Source: Sordaria brevicollis
Taxonomy: Eukaryota; Ascomycota; Sordariomycetes; Sordariales; Sordariaceae
Length of the DNA stretch: 64,000 nucleotides
NCBI GenBank assembly: GCA_033439795.1
Contig: JAUTDP010000009.1
Location: 2,914,001 to 2,978,000 of the forward strand
Direction: 5' to 3'
Within the stretch, counting starts at the first letter, position 1, and every line of letters begins with the position of its first letter. Positions 47,700-58,839 of the stretch are shown here, piece after piece. The position numbers and the translations under genes are program-made. A model generated the notes under the pieces. That model did not search any database, was not told the DNA's origin, and saw only the letters and a program-made list of their open reading frames with translations.

Positions 47700-47951
47700 C
47701 TAGTTACCACCACCCGAACTGCTGCTAGCCTGATACCCACTCGATCCACCGGCGCTGCTGCCGCCAGAGGTAGAACCACCGGAGCCACCGCCGCCGCCGG
47801 TGGCGTAGCCGCTATCGTGACGGGAAGTGGAGCTGGAGGAGGAAGACGAAGTAGAGCCGGAGCCGGAGCCGGAGCCGCGGGTGGTGGAGATGCAGCCGCC
47901 TTGGAGGGTGAAGGTGCCGGAGTTGTCGCCGGTGTTGTTGTTGGAGCTCAT
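47700..47951 (-). CDS. Small Ser/Gly-rich protein, array member (MSS-Cys type)
   Basis: 83 residues: MSSNNNTGDNSGTFTLQGGC, ISTTRGSGSGSGSTSSSS, a small break TSRHDSGYATGG, then Gly/Ser repeats to the end SSSSGGGN. A single cysteine lies in the family box (GGCISTTRGS). A TATAAGAC box lies at about 48080 and the word CTTGGGAG sits next to it (48095-48102), repeated before the 50.5-kb gene. The function is unknown. Confidence 0.7.
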   Translation of the reverse strand: MSSNNNTGDNSGTFTLQGGCISTTRGSGSGSGSTSSSSSSSTSRHDSGYATGGGGGSGGSTSGGSSAGGSSGYQASSSSGGGN

Positions 47952-48717
47952 TTTGAGGGTTGGGGTTGTTGGTTTGGAAGTTGGTGGTGTGGTTTTTGGC
48001 TTGGGAGCTTGTGGAGTTGGAAGTGTGATGGGTGATGATGATGGTTGAGAAGGGGAATAGGTGAAGGAAGGGGCGGGTCTTATAGACTTTGGCTCTCCCA
48101 AGTCGTGCCTCGATGTGGTCAATGGAACTCGTTGACGTCTCCCGTCCATGAACCAACACCGGCTTCACAAGGCAAAGTTTGTTGGTGGTGGCAGGTTCAA
48201 CAGGAGATCTAGATTTGAGGTTGGACTGAGGGTTTGATGCGATGGCCTTATAGCACGAAGAGACGAAGGCACCGGTCAAGCCATTGCATCCGGTTCAAGA
48301 GTTCTGGAGAGATCCCTCGGCATTTGCAGTATCACCAACAAAAGCAACCACTTACCCTTTACAAACGAGGCGAGAAGGGACAAACTGCCTGTCAACGGGA
48401 GGGCAGATGTTTTGGACCCAAACTCAACAAAGGCAAGTCAACTATTTACTTACAGCACATCACTTGAAAAAAGCCCAGAACTTGACGCCAACACACCTTG
48501 GAACAATCACGGCACATATGTATTCCGGCAAACTACCAAGTACCCAACAACGATTCTACGCACGTTTGACTCTCCAAGGACTACAATCTAATCCCTCGTA
48601 CTCTGCATGACGTACACCGGTTTACCCAACACAACGCGAGTCATCAGACTCGTCACCCATCCTTCAGCCACAACCAAGACACAATTCGCTGTCATTTCAC
48701 TGCGATTGATCCACGGC
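47952..48717. other. Spacer in the small-gene array
   Basis: Promoter of the 47.7-kb gene (TATAAGAC on the minus strand at about 48080), then nothing recognised. Confidence 0.4.
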
Positions 48718-48954
48718 CTATCTCGCACTAGAGTCACTAGAACTTCCACCCACGGTACTGCCTTGAGCAGAGCCTCCACTAGTAGTCGACCCGCCCACCG
48801 TCGTGCTCTGGCCACTTCCGGCTCCAGGAGAAACATTGACAAAGCCTTGAGAGGAGCCTTGGCTGTTACCGGAGTGGGTGCTAGAGCCGCTGTTGCGGTC
48901 GGTTGAGCAGCAATTACCGCCTAGGGAGTTACCGGTGTCAAAAGAGGAGCTCAT
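48718..48954 (-). CDS. Small Ser/Gly-rich protein, array member (MSS-Cys type)
   Basis: 78 residues: MSSSFDTGNSLGGNCCSTDR, NSGSSTHSGNSQGSSQG, a short hydrophobic break (FVNVSPGAG), then SGQSTTVGGSTTSGGSAQGS and SSSDSSAR. The box SLGGNCCSTDR is nearly identical to SLGGSCCSTGR in the 50.5-kb gene. No signal peptide is seen. A CATAAAACC TATA-like site lies upstream at about 49055. The function is unknown. Confidence 0.7.
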   Translation of the reverse strand: MSSSFDTGNSLGGNCCSTDRNSGSSTHSGNSQGSSQGFVNVSPGAGSGQSTTVGGSTTSGGSAQGSTVGGSSSDSSAR

Positions 48955-49558
48955 GTTGGTTGTGATTTGAATGATGGTTGAGTTGGCAGTGAGTTCTGTT
49001 GGTAAAGGTGGAAGAATACCAGGTGCTAGTGGTATAATGCGCCGAGGCGAGGTTTTATGGCCGGAGCTGGAGCGTTTTACATACTTCAACAGGAAATGGG
49101 AGACTTGGCCATGAAGCATGAAGACTGCGGGTATGTAACGGCCATGCTTCATGCTGTTGGGTGCAGATGCTGATGCGGCAATGCCAGTCCTAATGGTACG
49201 ACGATCGCGCAGATAAGACTTGTGAGACCGAAGATTCGGGTTGGCTTGTGGTTGACTCCCAACAAACATGGAATGCCTTTTGAAGGATTTACTGGACAAA
49301 GACCAACAAACCTCAAAGACCACAAAACTCGACAAACCCTGTGGGCATAGATGTTAGGAGTCGCGCATTGCTTGGATGCATGGACTTGCTTTTTTATCCT
49401 ACAAGTCAAGAATTTCCAGAGTCCAAGTTCCCAAAGCCTTTGTCATTCTTCCTACCTAAGCTAATACACAAACAGCCATCTCCATCATCTGTAGCATCTC
49501 CCAACATGCTACAAACAATCTCCTCCCAACCAAACATTCCGAAGGCCTGTTTCTGGCG
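48955..49558. other. Spacer in the small-gene array
   Basis: Promoter and leader of the 48.7-kb gene. No other gene is supported. Confidence 0.4.
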
Positions 49559-49819
49559 TTACTTCTTGGTGGAATTACCACTAGAGCCACTACCACTTCC
49601 ACCACTTCCCAAGCTCAAACTGCCCTGAGTCCCAAGACTAGTCGCCGAGCCACCAATACCACTCGTAAAGGAGGGGGCATTGCTAGAGCCAGCGCTTCCG
49701 ATAGAAGAAACGTTTCCGGGCCCTGAAGTACCCGAGGCACCTAAACTGGAGCCGGATGTTGAGGATCTGGACAATGACCAGCAGCTCCCGCTGACTGCTC
49801 CGACGTTGTTGGAACTCAT
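49559..49819 (-). CDS. Small Ser/Gly-rich protein, array member (MSS-Cys type)
   Basis: 86 residues: MSSNNVGAVSGSCWSLSRSS, then SGSSLGASGTSGPGNVSSIG, SNAPSFTSGIGGSATSLGTQ, and a basic end GNSTKK. The family box is SGSCWSLSRS. The Lys end recalls the DKDKK tails of the 44-45 kb genes. Weak regular spacing of Leu/Ile/Val/Phe among Ser/Gly makes it slightly less monotonous than its neighbours. The function is unknown. Confidence 0.7.
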   Translation of the reverse strand: MSSNNVGAVSGSCWSLSRSSTSGSSLGASGTSGPGNVSSIGSAGSSNAPSFTSGIGGSATSLGTQGSLSLGSGGSGSGSSGNSTKK

Positions 49820-50489
49820 TTCGGGTGCCGAAGAAGTTGTTTCCTTCCCGCTGGTTGTTGGAAGTGTAGGTTTTGGAGGGTCGCGGGTCAAGGAGGTGTG
49901 CCAGAATGGTGACATGTGTGAGGGGTACGTCAAAAGGTGACATGGAACCAAACTTGTTCAGGCTATATGGTGCTATGGGGAGCAACCGGCTTGAGTTATA
50001 AGCGGAAGGTACGTCGTTCGCATTGAGTGTCTTGCTGTCAATTGCTAACCGACGGATGGTAATGCATCAATTGTGCGGCTCAAACATTCCTCATCTCCTC
50101 CTCTCCAAAACGATGTGGGCATGTCTCGGACCGGATACCTTCATGGGTGGTTTGAAGTGGACAAGCACACTGACCAACAGCTTGCAGACATAAAGTTCTC
50201 AAGCGGAGAGCCCACTACACTGAGGTATGAAATTTTACATCACAATTTGGAAGCGGCTAAACGACGATGCAACACCCCATTCAAGCTTCAAAACTCCTTA
50301 TATTCCTCCATATGGACTCTACTACTGCCCGGTGCCGGTCTGGGACACTGCTACCCACTATCATCCATCCGTTCCGGTCCCGATGCCCTTGCCACCCTCA
50401 TCATTCCGACGACTCGAGCCATGCTCAACCTACGAAGCTCATCCTAGTTCCTGCATCTTTCTAGCTCTCCGCGCCTAGCCCAGTATGAC
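49820..50489. other. Spacer in the small-gene array
   Basis: Promoter of the 49.6-kb gene (TTATAA near 49996), then nothing recognised. Confidence 0.4.
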
Positions 50490-50726
50490 CTATCGTGTGG
50501 TGCTACCACCAGTGTTATTACCAGAGCCACTGCTCCCCGAAGTGCCACTGTTTCCACCGGTGCTGCCTCCCGAGCCTTGACTAGTCGTTGATCCACCAAC
50601 AGTTCCAGTAGAGCTACCCCCTCCAACTGTGTCTAGAGAGACTGCGCTGCCGCCGGAACTGGAGCCGCGGCCTGTCGAGCAGCAGCTGCCGCCAAGAGAT
50701 GGTTTGGAAGATGAATCGGAGCTCAT
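50490..50726 (-). CDS. Small Ser/Gly-rich protein, last array member (MSS-Cys type)
   Basis: 78 residues, of which 59 are Ser, Gly or Thr by count. It opens MSSDSSSKPSLGGSCCSTGR and continues GSSSGGSAVSLDTVGGGSST. The body of GGS/TTS/SGN units ends GGSTTR. The Cys box matches that of the 48.7-kb gene. A TTAAAAGG box (about 50835) adjoins CTTGGGAG (50840-50847), the word also found before the 47.7-kb gene. No signal peptide is seen. The function is unknown. Confidence 0.7.
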   Translation of the reverse strand: MSSDSSSKPSLGGSCCSTGRGSSSGGSAVSLDTVGGGSSTGTVGGSTTSQGSGGSTGGNSGTSGSSGSGNNTGGSTTR

Positions 50727-51993
50727 TGTGAATCTGTGCTGGACGGTTGTGGTGAAGTTTATCTTCGAATGGCTAAGGTGTGAATGTGGTCGATGATGGT
50801 GAGTATTGTGAATATGGTGACGAGCAGCGACCTTTTAAGCTCCCAAGCCTTCGAGCCTAGAGGTCATTGCCATTGACGCATCGGTGGCACAGCTGTCTCT
50901 AGACCCTCATCATCACAACGTCGTCGCATCAGAGAGATCAGACGTGAAGCTGGCAACAACATCCGAGTCTCCGCCAAACTGCAAACGGTAATTGCAAGTT
51001 TTCCCTTCTAGAAGAACCATCCAATGTTCAGCGCTTCTAGAAGCACAAACACCCGAGCTTACAATAACCCTCAACAATGCATCACACATACCTCCGAACC
51101 GGTATGTGACACAACACAACAGAGCGATACTTGCATCATGCAACCACTCTCGAACATGGCGACTAGCCGTTAACGGACTGAAACTTCCGTAGTGCAGAAA
51201 TTGAGTGCATGTCAAAACATCCCACGTTCTCCATCCCATTCTATCCCAGTGATGACGCTGTGGCGTCGTTGGAACGGCACATAGACAGGGGTAAGTAAAC
51301 AAACTCGGCTCAGCCGCTTCAGCTGATAGACAATCACGATCCGGATTTGGCATATCGAATTCCATCCGCGATAAATCCCAGGGCAAACACAAACACCCAA
51401 AGACACGGAACCGTTCTGGAACACATGAACGGTCGGTCACACAGATGCGGGTCATCAATGGCGATAAGACATTCCGACGCTGTCGGCACTTTAAACGCGC
51501 ATTGAGAATGACTGCAAGGGCCACCGGGCGTGTAACTCGAGCGGCATCTCGAACATCGTTGAAGAGGTCTTGAAGATCACACCGCATCACCGAGACAAGT
51601 CAGCCTCTTACTGGTCTTGGCGTGATAAGTGCGTTGCTCCGTGGGAAGCAATTGTCCAATCCTTTTCGATAGTGGCTGGGATTTGAGCTAGTCGGCGATC
51701 CGGGCCTGCTAGTGCCTGACGACATTCAGAATCGGGCGCGGATCGGCACTCGTCTTCATCTCCACCAGATCGGTGAACACCCGGATCTGCCTGATATGGT
51801 GGAGATATGAGGGTTTTCAGCTTCTTTTCTTTCAACCTCCAAGCCCCACAGCTTCCATTCTTGGAGTCATGTTTGCTTCTTCTCATCATTGAGCACTGAT
51901 AACAATGAGCTTGTGAAACGGTTAAAGACTCGAGACTTTGTCCACTTCCCTTCGGTCCGTTCGGAGTGTGCGACACTCAACGATACGGCAAAG
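50727..51993. other. Gene-free stretch between array and GH26 gene
   Basis: Promoter of the 50.5-kb gene, then a stretch where a 225-codon minus-strand frame (50913-51590) stays open without any recognisable feature. I do not call it a gene. Confidence 0.45.
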
Positions 51994-52991
51994 ATGTACA
52001 TCCCATTGCTGCTACTTTTCAGTGTATTGTGTCAAGGGACACTGGCAAAGACTCCCACCAATCCTTTGCTATGGTTCAGAGTGAGTTCTTACACTTTCAG
52101 CAAACAAAGAGACATACCTGAAACTGACAACAAACAGGAACCATGCTCCCCCAATGACAGCCCTTACCACGCCGGCCTGCACGGCCGTAACGGCATCTAC
52201 TGGGGCTGGAACCCCGACATCGAACACGGAGTTAACATCTCCATGATCAATCGGGCAACCGGCCACCGCGCCAATGCCAGCACCGTCTCCATCTTTGCGC
52301 AGATCAACTCTCCCAACGGCTTCGACGGGCGCCAACTCCTTCGACACCTGCCCGAGGTCAGGCGACAGGAGCGGCCTTCATCGCATCCGTCATGCCCAAC
52401 GGCCTCTCATTCAACGAAGTCACCCCCGCCATCGCCGCCGACATCGCCAAAGTCGTCCGGCAGTTCACCGACCAGGGGATCGAGGTCTGGCTGCGCTTCG
52501 CGCACGAGATGAACTGGTACGTTCGCCCGGGTACGTACCGCGGCAACTCGACGCAGTTCGTCAAAGCGTGGCGCACCGTGCACGCGGCTGTCAAGGACAT
52601 TGAGGGCTGCATGATGTTCTGGTGCCCCAACAACGCCAAGACCATGGACTTGTACGAGGAGTGGTGGCCCGGGCCCGAGTATGTCGACATAGTTGGTATG
52701 GACATCTATGCGAGCAAGCTGACGGCCAACTTCCGGAACCTCTATGGCGGGTTTTATGAGGCGTATGCGAAGAAGTATCGGAAGCACTTTGTCATTCCCG
52801 AGACGGCGACGAAGCCGGATACGCCTGAGTTGAAGCAGAGTTGGTTGAAGGCGTTGGCGAGTGATGATTTGAGTGCGTACCCGTGCTTGAAGAGTATTAG
52901 CTGGTTTGAACTGCATAAGAGCTTTGACTATCGGGTGGTGATGGGACAGGGGGATGTGATGATGAAGAAGACGATGGGCAATTTCCGATGA
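51994..52991 (+). CDS. Secreted GH26-like glycoside hydrolase, reading frame disrupted
   Basis: The ATG at 51994 opens a signal peptide (MYIPLLLLFSVLCQGTLA). Exon 1 ends at 52080, with a 57-bp intron (GTGAGT, ACTGAC, AACAG), and exon 2 starts at 52138. The sequence reads NGIYWGWNPDIEHGVN, STVSIFAQINSPNGFDG, RQLLRHLPEV, then shifts frame near 52356-52365 and resumes as GAAFIASVMPNGLSFNEVTP. It continues EVWLRFAHEMNWYVRPGTYR, FWCPNNAKTMDLYEEWWPG, VIPETATKP, and ends KKTMGNFR. RFAHEMN and VIPE look like the acid/base and nucleophile glutamates of GH26 (beta-mannanase and related). No intron can repair the shift without deleting conserved sequence. One missing base, real or from assembly, would explain it. 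All else looks functional. Confidence 0.72.
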
Positions 52992-53664
52992 TGATTGAGC
53001 TGGGTTGGAGGTACAGGTGGAGAGATGGAAATATGTAATGATCGCCGTGGAGGTTATGGATCGGATCAGAAGTAGGCATCAACGACAGTTTGGATACTGG
53101 AATGCGGAAAGTTAATGGCAATCTCCCTGCCACAATACGTGCCGTGTCGTTGATTTGAAACAGGAAAGTCGGTATGGGTTTGTTTGTTCGTTTATGCCTG
53201 CCCAAGCCACAAGAACCAGAAGGTGAGCTACAGCCATTGGCCCATAAAATCGCAATCACCACCCAAACATCAGAAGTGTTCCTTCCACCTCGATCTTGGC
53301 CCTTAGGATTTTCTTTGTCGAACAGAGGAAGGAAGGGAAGTAGCGTACGGGCGAACACTCATTGCGCATGAAAGACACACCTTCCGGTCTCTCCCCGACA
53401 ACCTTGACACAAAAACCGACTGAGGTGATCCGGATTTCTTCTATAACGGCTAGCCCGAGACCCCTGGCAATCTTCTTTGCATTTCTTGCGCCGTGCTACC
53501 CCTAACGTCCATTGACCTCTCATCAACAAGGTCAACTCACTTCTCCAGGCATCAATATCTCCCTTGGATACTTCATATCCTCGTTCCTGTCCTAGGACTT
53601 AACACGATGGACCTGCCCTCATTGCCATTATCACGTTGTGTAACCAAGCGATATCAATGCTCAT
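52992..53664. other. Intergenic, nothing recognised
   Basis: 3' UTR of the GH26-like gene and promoter of the next gene. Short frames on both strands have no features. Confidence 0.45.
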
Positions 53665-54894
53665 ATGGCTAGGAGACTACTTCCCTCCTGGCTAACCTCC
53701 AGCTGGACCTACTTCACGGTGTTCTGGATCTTCTTCAACCTAGCAACATCCCATACCACCTCTCTCCCACCCAACTTTCAGGCCTTTTACCGCCATGCTG
53801 ATGGACAAAGTGAGTCTTCCACATGGTACAACAGTCGAAAAGGCCTCTAACACCGCACAGCATCAACCATAACATGCCCAACTGGCTGGCAATTCTGGAC
53901 TACGAGCACCTACGGAGGATGCTGCGTACCATCGTTGTTTGGCAGCCTTTCATGTGCCATTCCTACACAATGCCACGCTGGAACAGTGACAGATAGGTTT
54001 GGTGGAACACGGAAGTGGTAGGTCATCTCCTGCTTTCCCTTTCGACCTTGTTATCTCGAGATCGCTCCTACCATACAGTTGAACTAACCCCTTCTTTCCG
54101 ACCAAAGCGGGAGTGACTACCCCGACTGTTTCACGATGACCGTCTACGAATCCTACCCGTACGCCTTCAAAAGCTGGCTGGTCTACGACTGCGGAATGGA
54201 TTGGATCGCCCACACCGTCTTCCGCGACATCCACTACTCGACATGTGAAGCTGCTTCCCCGACACCGAGTGCTGCCACTGAAACAATACCAACCACCACC
54301 GGTGCTTCCTATGTCGCAACAGCACCGACCCAAGCAAGTCCAGCATCTGGAGTTGGCGGCATAGCTTCGCCTTCATCAACAGAAACCGGCTCCTCTATAC
54401 ACTCAACCTCCTCAGCCTCAAAGGCCTGGATAGCCGGAGCAGTAGCCGGCCCAGTCGTTGCTTTAGTGGCCGGAGCATTGGGCTTCTGGTTCGGTACCAG
54501 GAGAAAGCCACCAGGAACCGAACAGCCAGTTGACGACAACAACCGCCAAGTCCACGATATTGGCGGTGGAGGGGCCACCATCATGAGCGGTGCAGGAAGT
54601 GTTCAAAAACAAGGAAGTCTGCTACAAGCGCTCCACGCCTCCCACCGCCCGAGCGAGTTTTCATATCAGCAATGGGACCAGCCCACTCCACTTCCATCAT
54701 CACAGCCGCAGCGGCTTTCGGGACTTTTCCCGGCTTATACACCACCGAATGTACGGGATATTTCTTCGTGGGCTGCTGGTGTGACGCGGTCGAGGTCGAC
54801 GTCGCAGTATGGGGCGGATGCACCGGAGCCGGTGCACGAGATGGCGGACCAGGACTCTGTTCATGAGATGCCGGGGGATGAGTTGAAGAATTGA
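53665..54894 (+). CDS. SKAWIAG-family single-pass surface protein, member A
   Basis: Exons 53665-53809, 53861-54017 and 54108-54894 give 362 residues, with introns of 51 and 90 bp in phases 1 and 2. Order: signal peptide (about 1-30, WTYFTVFWIFFNLATS); Cys-rich ectodomain (ITCPTGWQFWTTSTYGGCC, then TQCHAGTVTDRFGGTRKC and DYPDCFTMTVYESYPYAFKS, closing at HYSTC); Ser/Thr/Pro stalk; transmembrane helix in SSASKAWIAGAVAGPVVALV with GALGFWFGTRRK; and a cytoplasmic tail of about 120 residues, polar and acidic at the end. The exon joins rebuild the Cys pattern shared with members B, C and E, which proves the model. The shape resembles fungal surface sensors (signal peptide, ectodomain, mannosylated stalk, one membrane pass), but no known domain is recognised. 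It is probably a plasma-membrane protein. Confidence 0.85.
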
Positions 54895-55326
54895 AGGTAG
54901 CGGGGAAACTCGGGATGCACCTTGGACAGAAACGTGAAACTGGTCACCTCTACATCCTGCCTCTGTTTATCGGAAGGCTGGCGTAGCGGTGCTCGTCTTG
55001 TCAGAGGCAAACATCGAACGAGAACACCGCCGAAGGTGAGGGGTTGGAGGTACCGGTTCCACATACCCGCCAAGTTCGAAGGACGAGGCAACCAAAAACG
55101 GGTTGAAGCATCCTCGAGGCGAACCGAGCCACTTGCGTATAACGGGCTTGAGATGATGGTGTACCATTGACCCTGTACGAGCCTTGTCTATTTGGTTACT
55201 TTTTGCCACCTTTTCCGAGTTATAAAACCCATCGATAACGTCCATCTCTTGTTTCCTCTGCTTGGTCTTGATGAAAGCTTTTGGAAGTTTCGATCCTCGC
55301 ATTGTCACTTCATAACCAGCGTCACC
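54895..55326. other. Intergenic between members A and B
   Basis: Nothing recognised apart from the expected 3' UTR and promoter. Confidence 0.45.
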
Positions 55327-56465
55327 ATGTCCTCCTTAACAACTCTAACCCTGTTTTTGTCCACTTCGGGGACTTCGCTATATCTCGTTCTATGGTTTCT
55401 GTCCGCCCGAGCCGCATCAGGCCGAACAACAGATCCCTTCATACCTGATAGCACGATTGGCTTTTCCTGGCCAGCCACTGGTGGTTTTAGTAGTAAGTCT
55501 CTACATATCCAGCCCAGCTTTTGAGCTTAGAGATATCAATGTAGAGACCGCAAGGGGCTTCAAGCTGACGAGTCTTACTAGCCTGGGTCTCATGCTATCC
55601 TGGAGCCTCTTTCACCACACAGGACAGCTACTGGCGCTGTTGCTATACGATGGATGATTCTTGCGGCCTTGATGTCGTGACGAAATGCGAGAGCTCTACC
55701 GAGTATTACAAATACGGAACTCCGTATCGCTGGTATGTAGATGTAATGGAATCAACTATCATCGCTACCAGTACCCGTTGCTTAAAGCCAGCATTATCAT
55801 GATGCGCCCTAGTCTTGTTTCCCAACTTCCTAACACTGATCGATTTGCATAGTTCTGGAGGTTTACACTGCGCCACAGCTACCGTTTGGTCGTATTACTA
55901 CATGGAGGGAACCGGCCCAAACACTGCTTGGCTGAGTATGGGCTGTGTCAGCACGGAAGTTGAACATCCTACCTACTACCGTAGCGCGACATACCAAAAT
56001 CCACCGCCCGAGATTACCTCCACTTCTCCGCCACCATCATTCTCGTCAATACCAATGTCCCAAGATCCCTCACACTCTACACCAACATCTACTTCTCTCG
56101 CAACAACAAGAACAAGCAGCTCAATACCTGTTGAGACATCGGGGTCACCGCCGGCACCTGCCCCTAGCTCAAAAACATGGATAGCCGGTGCCGTCGCTGG
56201 CCCTGTCGCTGCGATCACAGCTCTTGGGGCTCTGGTCTTTTGGTTGAAGCGACGGAAGGCAAAGAGGGAAACGTCAGAGAGTCGGAGTCCTGCTGCGCCG
56301 GGCCCTGACGGTTTAACTCAATACCACGAGGCGCCAGTCCAATCGCCAAAAGGAACAGATGAGGTCTCTGAACTACCGTTACCGTGGTCGGCGGTGTCCG
56401 AATTACCAGCCAGAGAAAGACCTGTTGAGTTACGGTCGCCGTCTCCTGTATATGAAGTTGAGTGA
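55327..56465 (+). CDS. SKAWIAG-family single-pass surface protein, member B
   Basis: Exons 55327-55492, 55582-55732 and 55853-56465 give 309 residues, with introns of 89 and 120 bp in phases 1 and 2. Signal peptide LTLFLSTSGTSLYLVLWFL...ARAASG. A short lead (PDSTIGFSW) runs into the ectodomain, WVSCYPGASFTTQDSYWRCC, then DDSCGLDVVTKC, LHCATATVWSYYYMEG and WLSMGCVSTEVEHPTYY. A Ser/Thr/Pro stalk leads to SSKTWIAGAVAGPVAAITAL and the charged stop-transfer WLKRRKAKRE. The tail has QYHEAPVQSPKGTDEVSELP and ends SPVYEVE, the same end as member C. It is closest to C in exon 1 length (166 nt) and tail. The role is unknown; the layout suggests a wall or surface sensor. Confidence 0.86.
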
Positions 56466-56963
56466 CGGAGGTTGATGGCGGCGACGTATGTTGGGCAATG
56501 TGTTTAGGGATGGAGATACCAAGACTCTATGTTGAAGAGGTGATAGCGCCGGGGGCGCTCGGGATGTTGGTCGCACAGACGGGACCAACCGGTCGGCTGG
56601 TGACATTCTGGTTCTGCAAAAGGGGGAGCCTTGTGTGTTTGAGGCCGCGTTGTCAAAGGCAAACATGGAATGAGGACAAAAAGACGACGGGTGAATAGAG
56701 AAACCAGGGTTTCACCGCTTTCAAAGTGTCGAAGGACGAAACAACTAAAGACGATTTGAACACGCATTGTCGAGGCGAACGGAACAATGAATGTATTGGG
56801 CATTTGGTTGGTTGCCTGGATCTGTGTAGCAATCGTCATGTGCTAGCCGTGCTTCTGATAAAAAAGTAATAACCTCCCCCACCATCAGTCATATCTGAAC
56901 CTTTTGGAGGGCTTTGGACAGGTTACCTCTAGTCTGGACGCTTCCATTGGGGCCAGTATCAAC
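56466..56963. other. Intergenic between members B and C
   Basis: Nothing recognised. Confidence 0.45.
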
Positions 56964-58216
56964 ATGTCTTGCTCACAACCACCAAGAAACACCATGCCGG
57001 CGTCCTTACTATACCTGGTATTGGCGCAGTTGTCTGCCAGAGCTGTGCTCGGTCAAATAAGCATCCCCCCATCGCCTACTGCTGCACCTGATAGCAACAT
57101 TGGATTTTGGATGTCCGGAACCTTAGCCCGTACGTTATCTCCACCCCCCACAAGGCGTATGATCTGGGTAAGATACTCCAACTGACGGAACAACCTTCTA
57201 GACGGTACGGAGTGCAGCGAAGGATACACCTTTACCACCTCCAGAACCTTTGTCAACTGCTGCGCTCTTACAGATACTAACTGTAACTTCATCACCAAAT
57301 GTCGGTCTCGCGAGGTTATTTGGTCCCACGGAGCAAATTCCATATGGTAAGTATGCATCAATCGCCGCACCCCAGCACCTTTGCATCACAAGTCCTAGAG
57401 CCGGTGTAAACTCCCAAGTACCTATCTGCCAGGCAATCACCTCCGCCGTATACAGCTATTTACCTTAGCTTACATAATGTGCTGCAAAACAGTCAGTCAG
57501 ACGCCACCTGCGGATCGGCAGTCATCCTCGACAACTACCAAGACCCCCAAACACGCTGGTCCTGGATATTCTGCGACACCAAGGGAATCGAAAACCTGAC
57601 AATCTACCGCAACTGGGATCGACAATCGCTTGGGCCTGCGCTCATCACAGATTCTGTTTCTTCGAAAGTCTCAACATCAACAGTACAGCTTAACTCTATT
57701 CCTACTTCCACAGCACCCGAGACCTCCACCGGGGGGACATCAACCTCACCAAAAGCAATCCTAACAGCTAACAACCCAACCCCTACCCCAACCTCACCCG
57801 TTATCTCCAGCAGCAGTTCCCCACCAGAAACACCGCCTCCTACCAGTTCAAAAGCCTGGATAGCCGCAGCAATTACCGGCCCGATCGTCGTCCTCTCGGC
57901 CCTTGGGCTCTTTGCATTCTGGTGGAAGCGAAGAAGAAGAAGAAGAAGGGCGAAGAAAGAACCGCTAGAAACTTCTTCCCTTGCACCTGCCGATTTGGAT
58001 TTGGCTCAATACCATGAGTTACCGGTTCACTCCATGTCATCCAAAGGAACTGATGAGCAGGTTGCAGAATTACCAGGCTGTTCTTCATGGTTCATGTTGC
58101 CGGTGCCGGTGTCGGTGCCGGTGTTCGAGTTGGAGTCGAGGGAAAGTAAAAGAGCTGGGGATCCAAAGGGTGTGGAAGTTGGGTTGCCGAGGTCGCTTGT
58201 TTATGAGGTTGAGTGA
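56964..58216 (+). CDS. SKAWIAG-family single-pass surface protein, member C
   Basis: Exons 56964-57129, 57202-57346 and 57493-58216 give 344 residues, with introns of 72 and 146 bp in phases 1 and 2. The signal peptide lies in MPASLLYLVLAQLSARAVLG; the ATG at 56994 is an alternative start that begins exactly there. DSNIGFWMSG precedes the ectodomain: TECSEGYTFTTSRTFVNCC, TDTNCNFITKC, then TCGSAVILDNYQDPQTRWSW with IFCDTKGIENLTIYRNW. The Ser/Thr/Pro stalk leads to SSKAWIAAAITGPIVVLSAL, FAFWWKRRRRRRRAKKE and a tail with QYHELPVHSMSSKGTDEQVA, ending RSLVYEVE as in member B. B and C are therefore the most recent duplicates. It is expected at the plasma membrane. Confidence 0.86.
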
Positions 58217-58839
58217 TGGTGCTTGGTAGACTAGGGGTAGTGATGTGGCTTGGGTCTTTGTGGCTGTCCCTGGCGAGGAGGATGAAATCATCATCATGGA
58301 CATTGGGGGATGCATAAATGGAACACGTACCCGGCAAAGCACCAGACCACGATACCCAAGATCCTCTCCACCCTGTGTCCTTCCACTCCCTTTTCCATCC
58401 CCGCAAATGCGCTGGCATCCCCCATCAACCTTCTACCCGTCTGAAACAACTCCCCCGACCTCCGTCCCACGTTCCACGGCAACGGTTGACGTAACTCCGA
58501 TGTCCACCCCGTACAACCTTAACTCTGGAGGTATTCGTACTTCGAGAAGGACACGTAAATCCACTCGTCCTACAGTCTATCCGCTTGTCCTAGGATGGCC
58601 GCTGTCTTTGAGAATGGCTGTGAATAGCTTGTGAACCGTGGGCAGCCACTCGAAATAGCCCGGCTGGGGTATCATAGGCTGGTATATAGGAGGAAGAGAG
58701 CCCATTGGGAAAATGTCCGTCATTGGGAGTACCCTGTAATTTACTGTCTGCTTGGGGGAATAGCCAAGTGATAAGGTTGATTTGGAAGAGATCGCGGTAT
58801 GTTGACTTCCTGCGTTGCTGGTGTTATTAGGGTGCTAAC
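58217..58839. other. Intergenic, nothing recognised
   Basis: An open frame at 58245-58634 has no feature of the family or any other. Confidence 0.4.

Noticed and set aside
50913..51590. 225-codon open frame on the minus strand
   Set aside because: No domain, no signal peptide, Arg/Cys-rich shadow-like composition, and no leader or splice context. Length alone is not enough.
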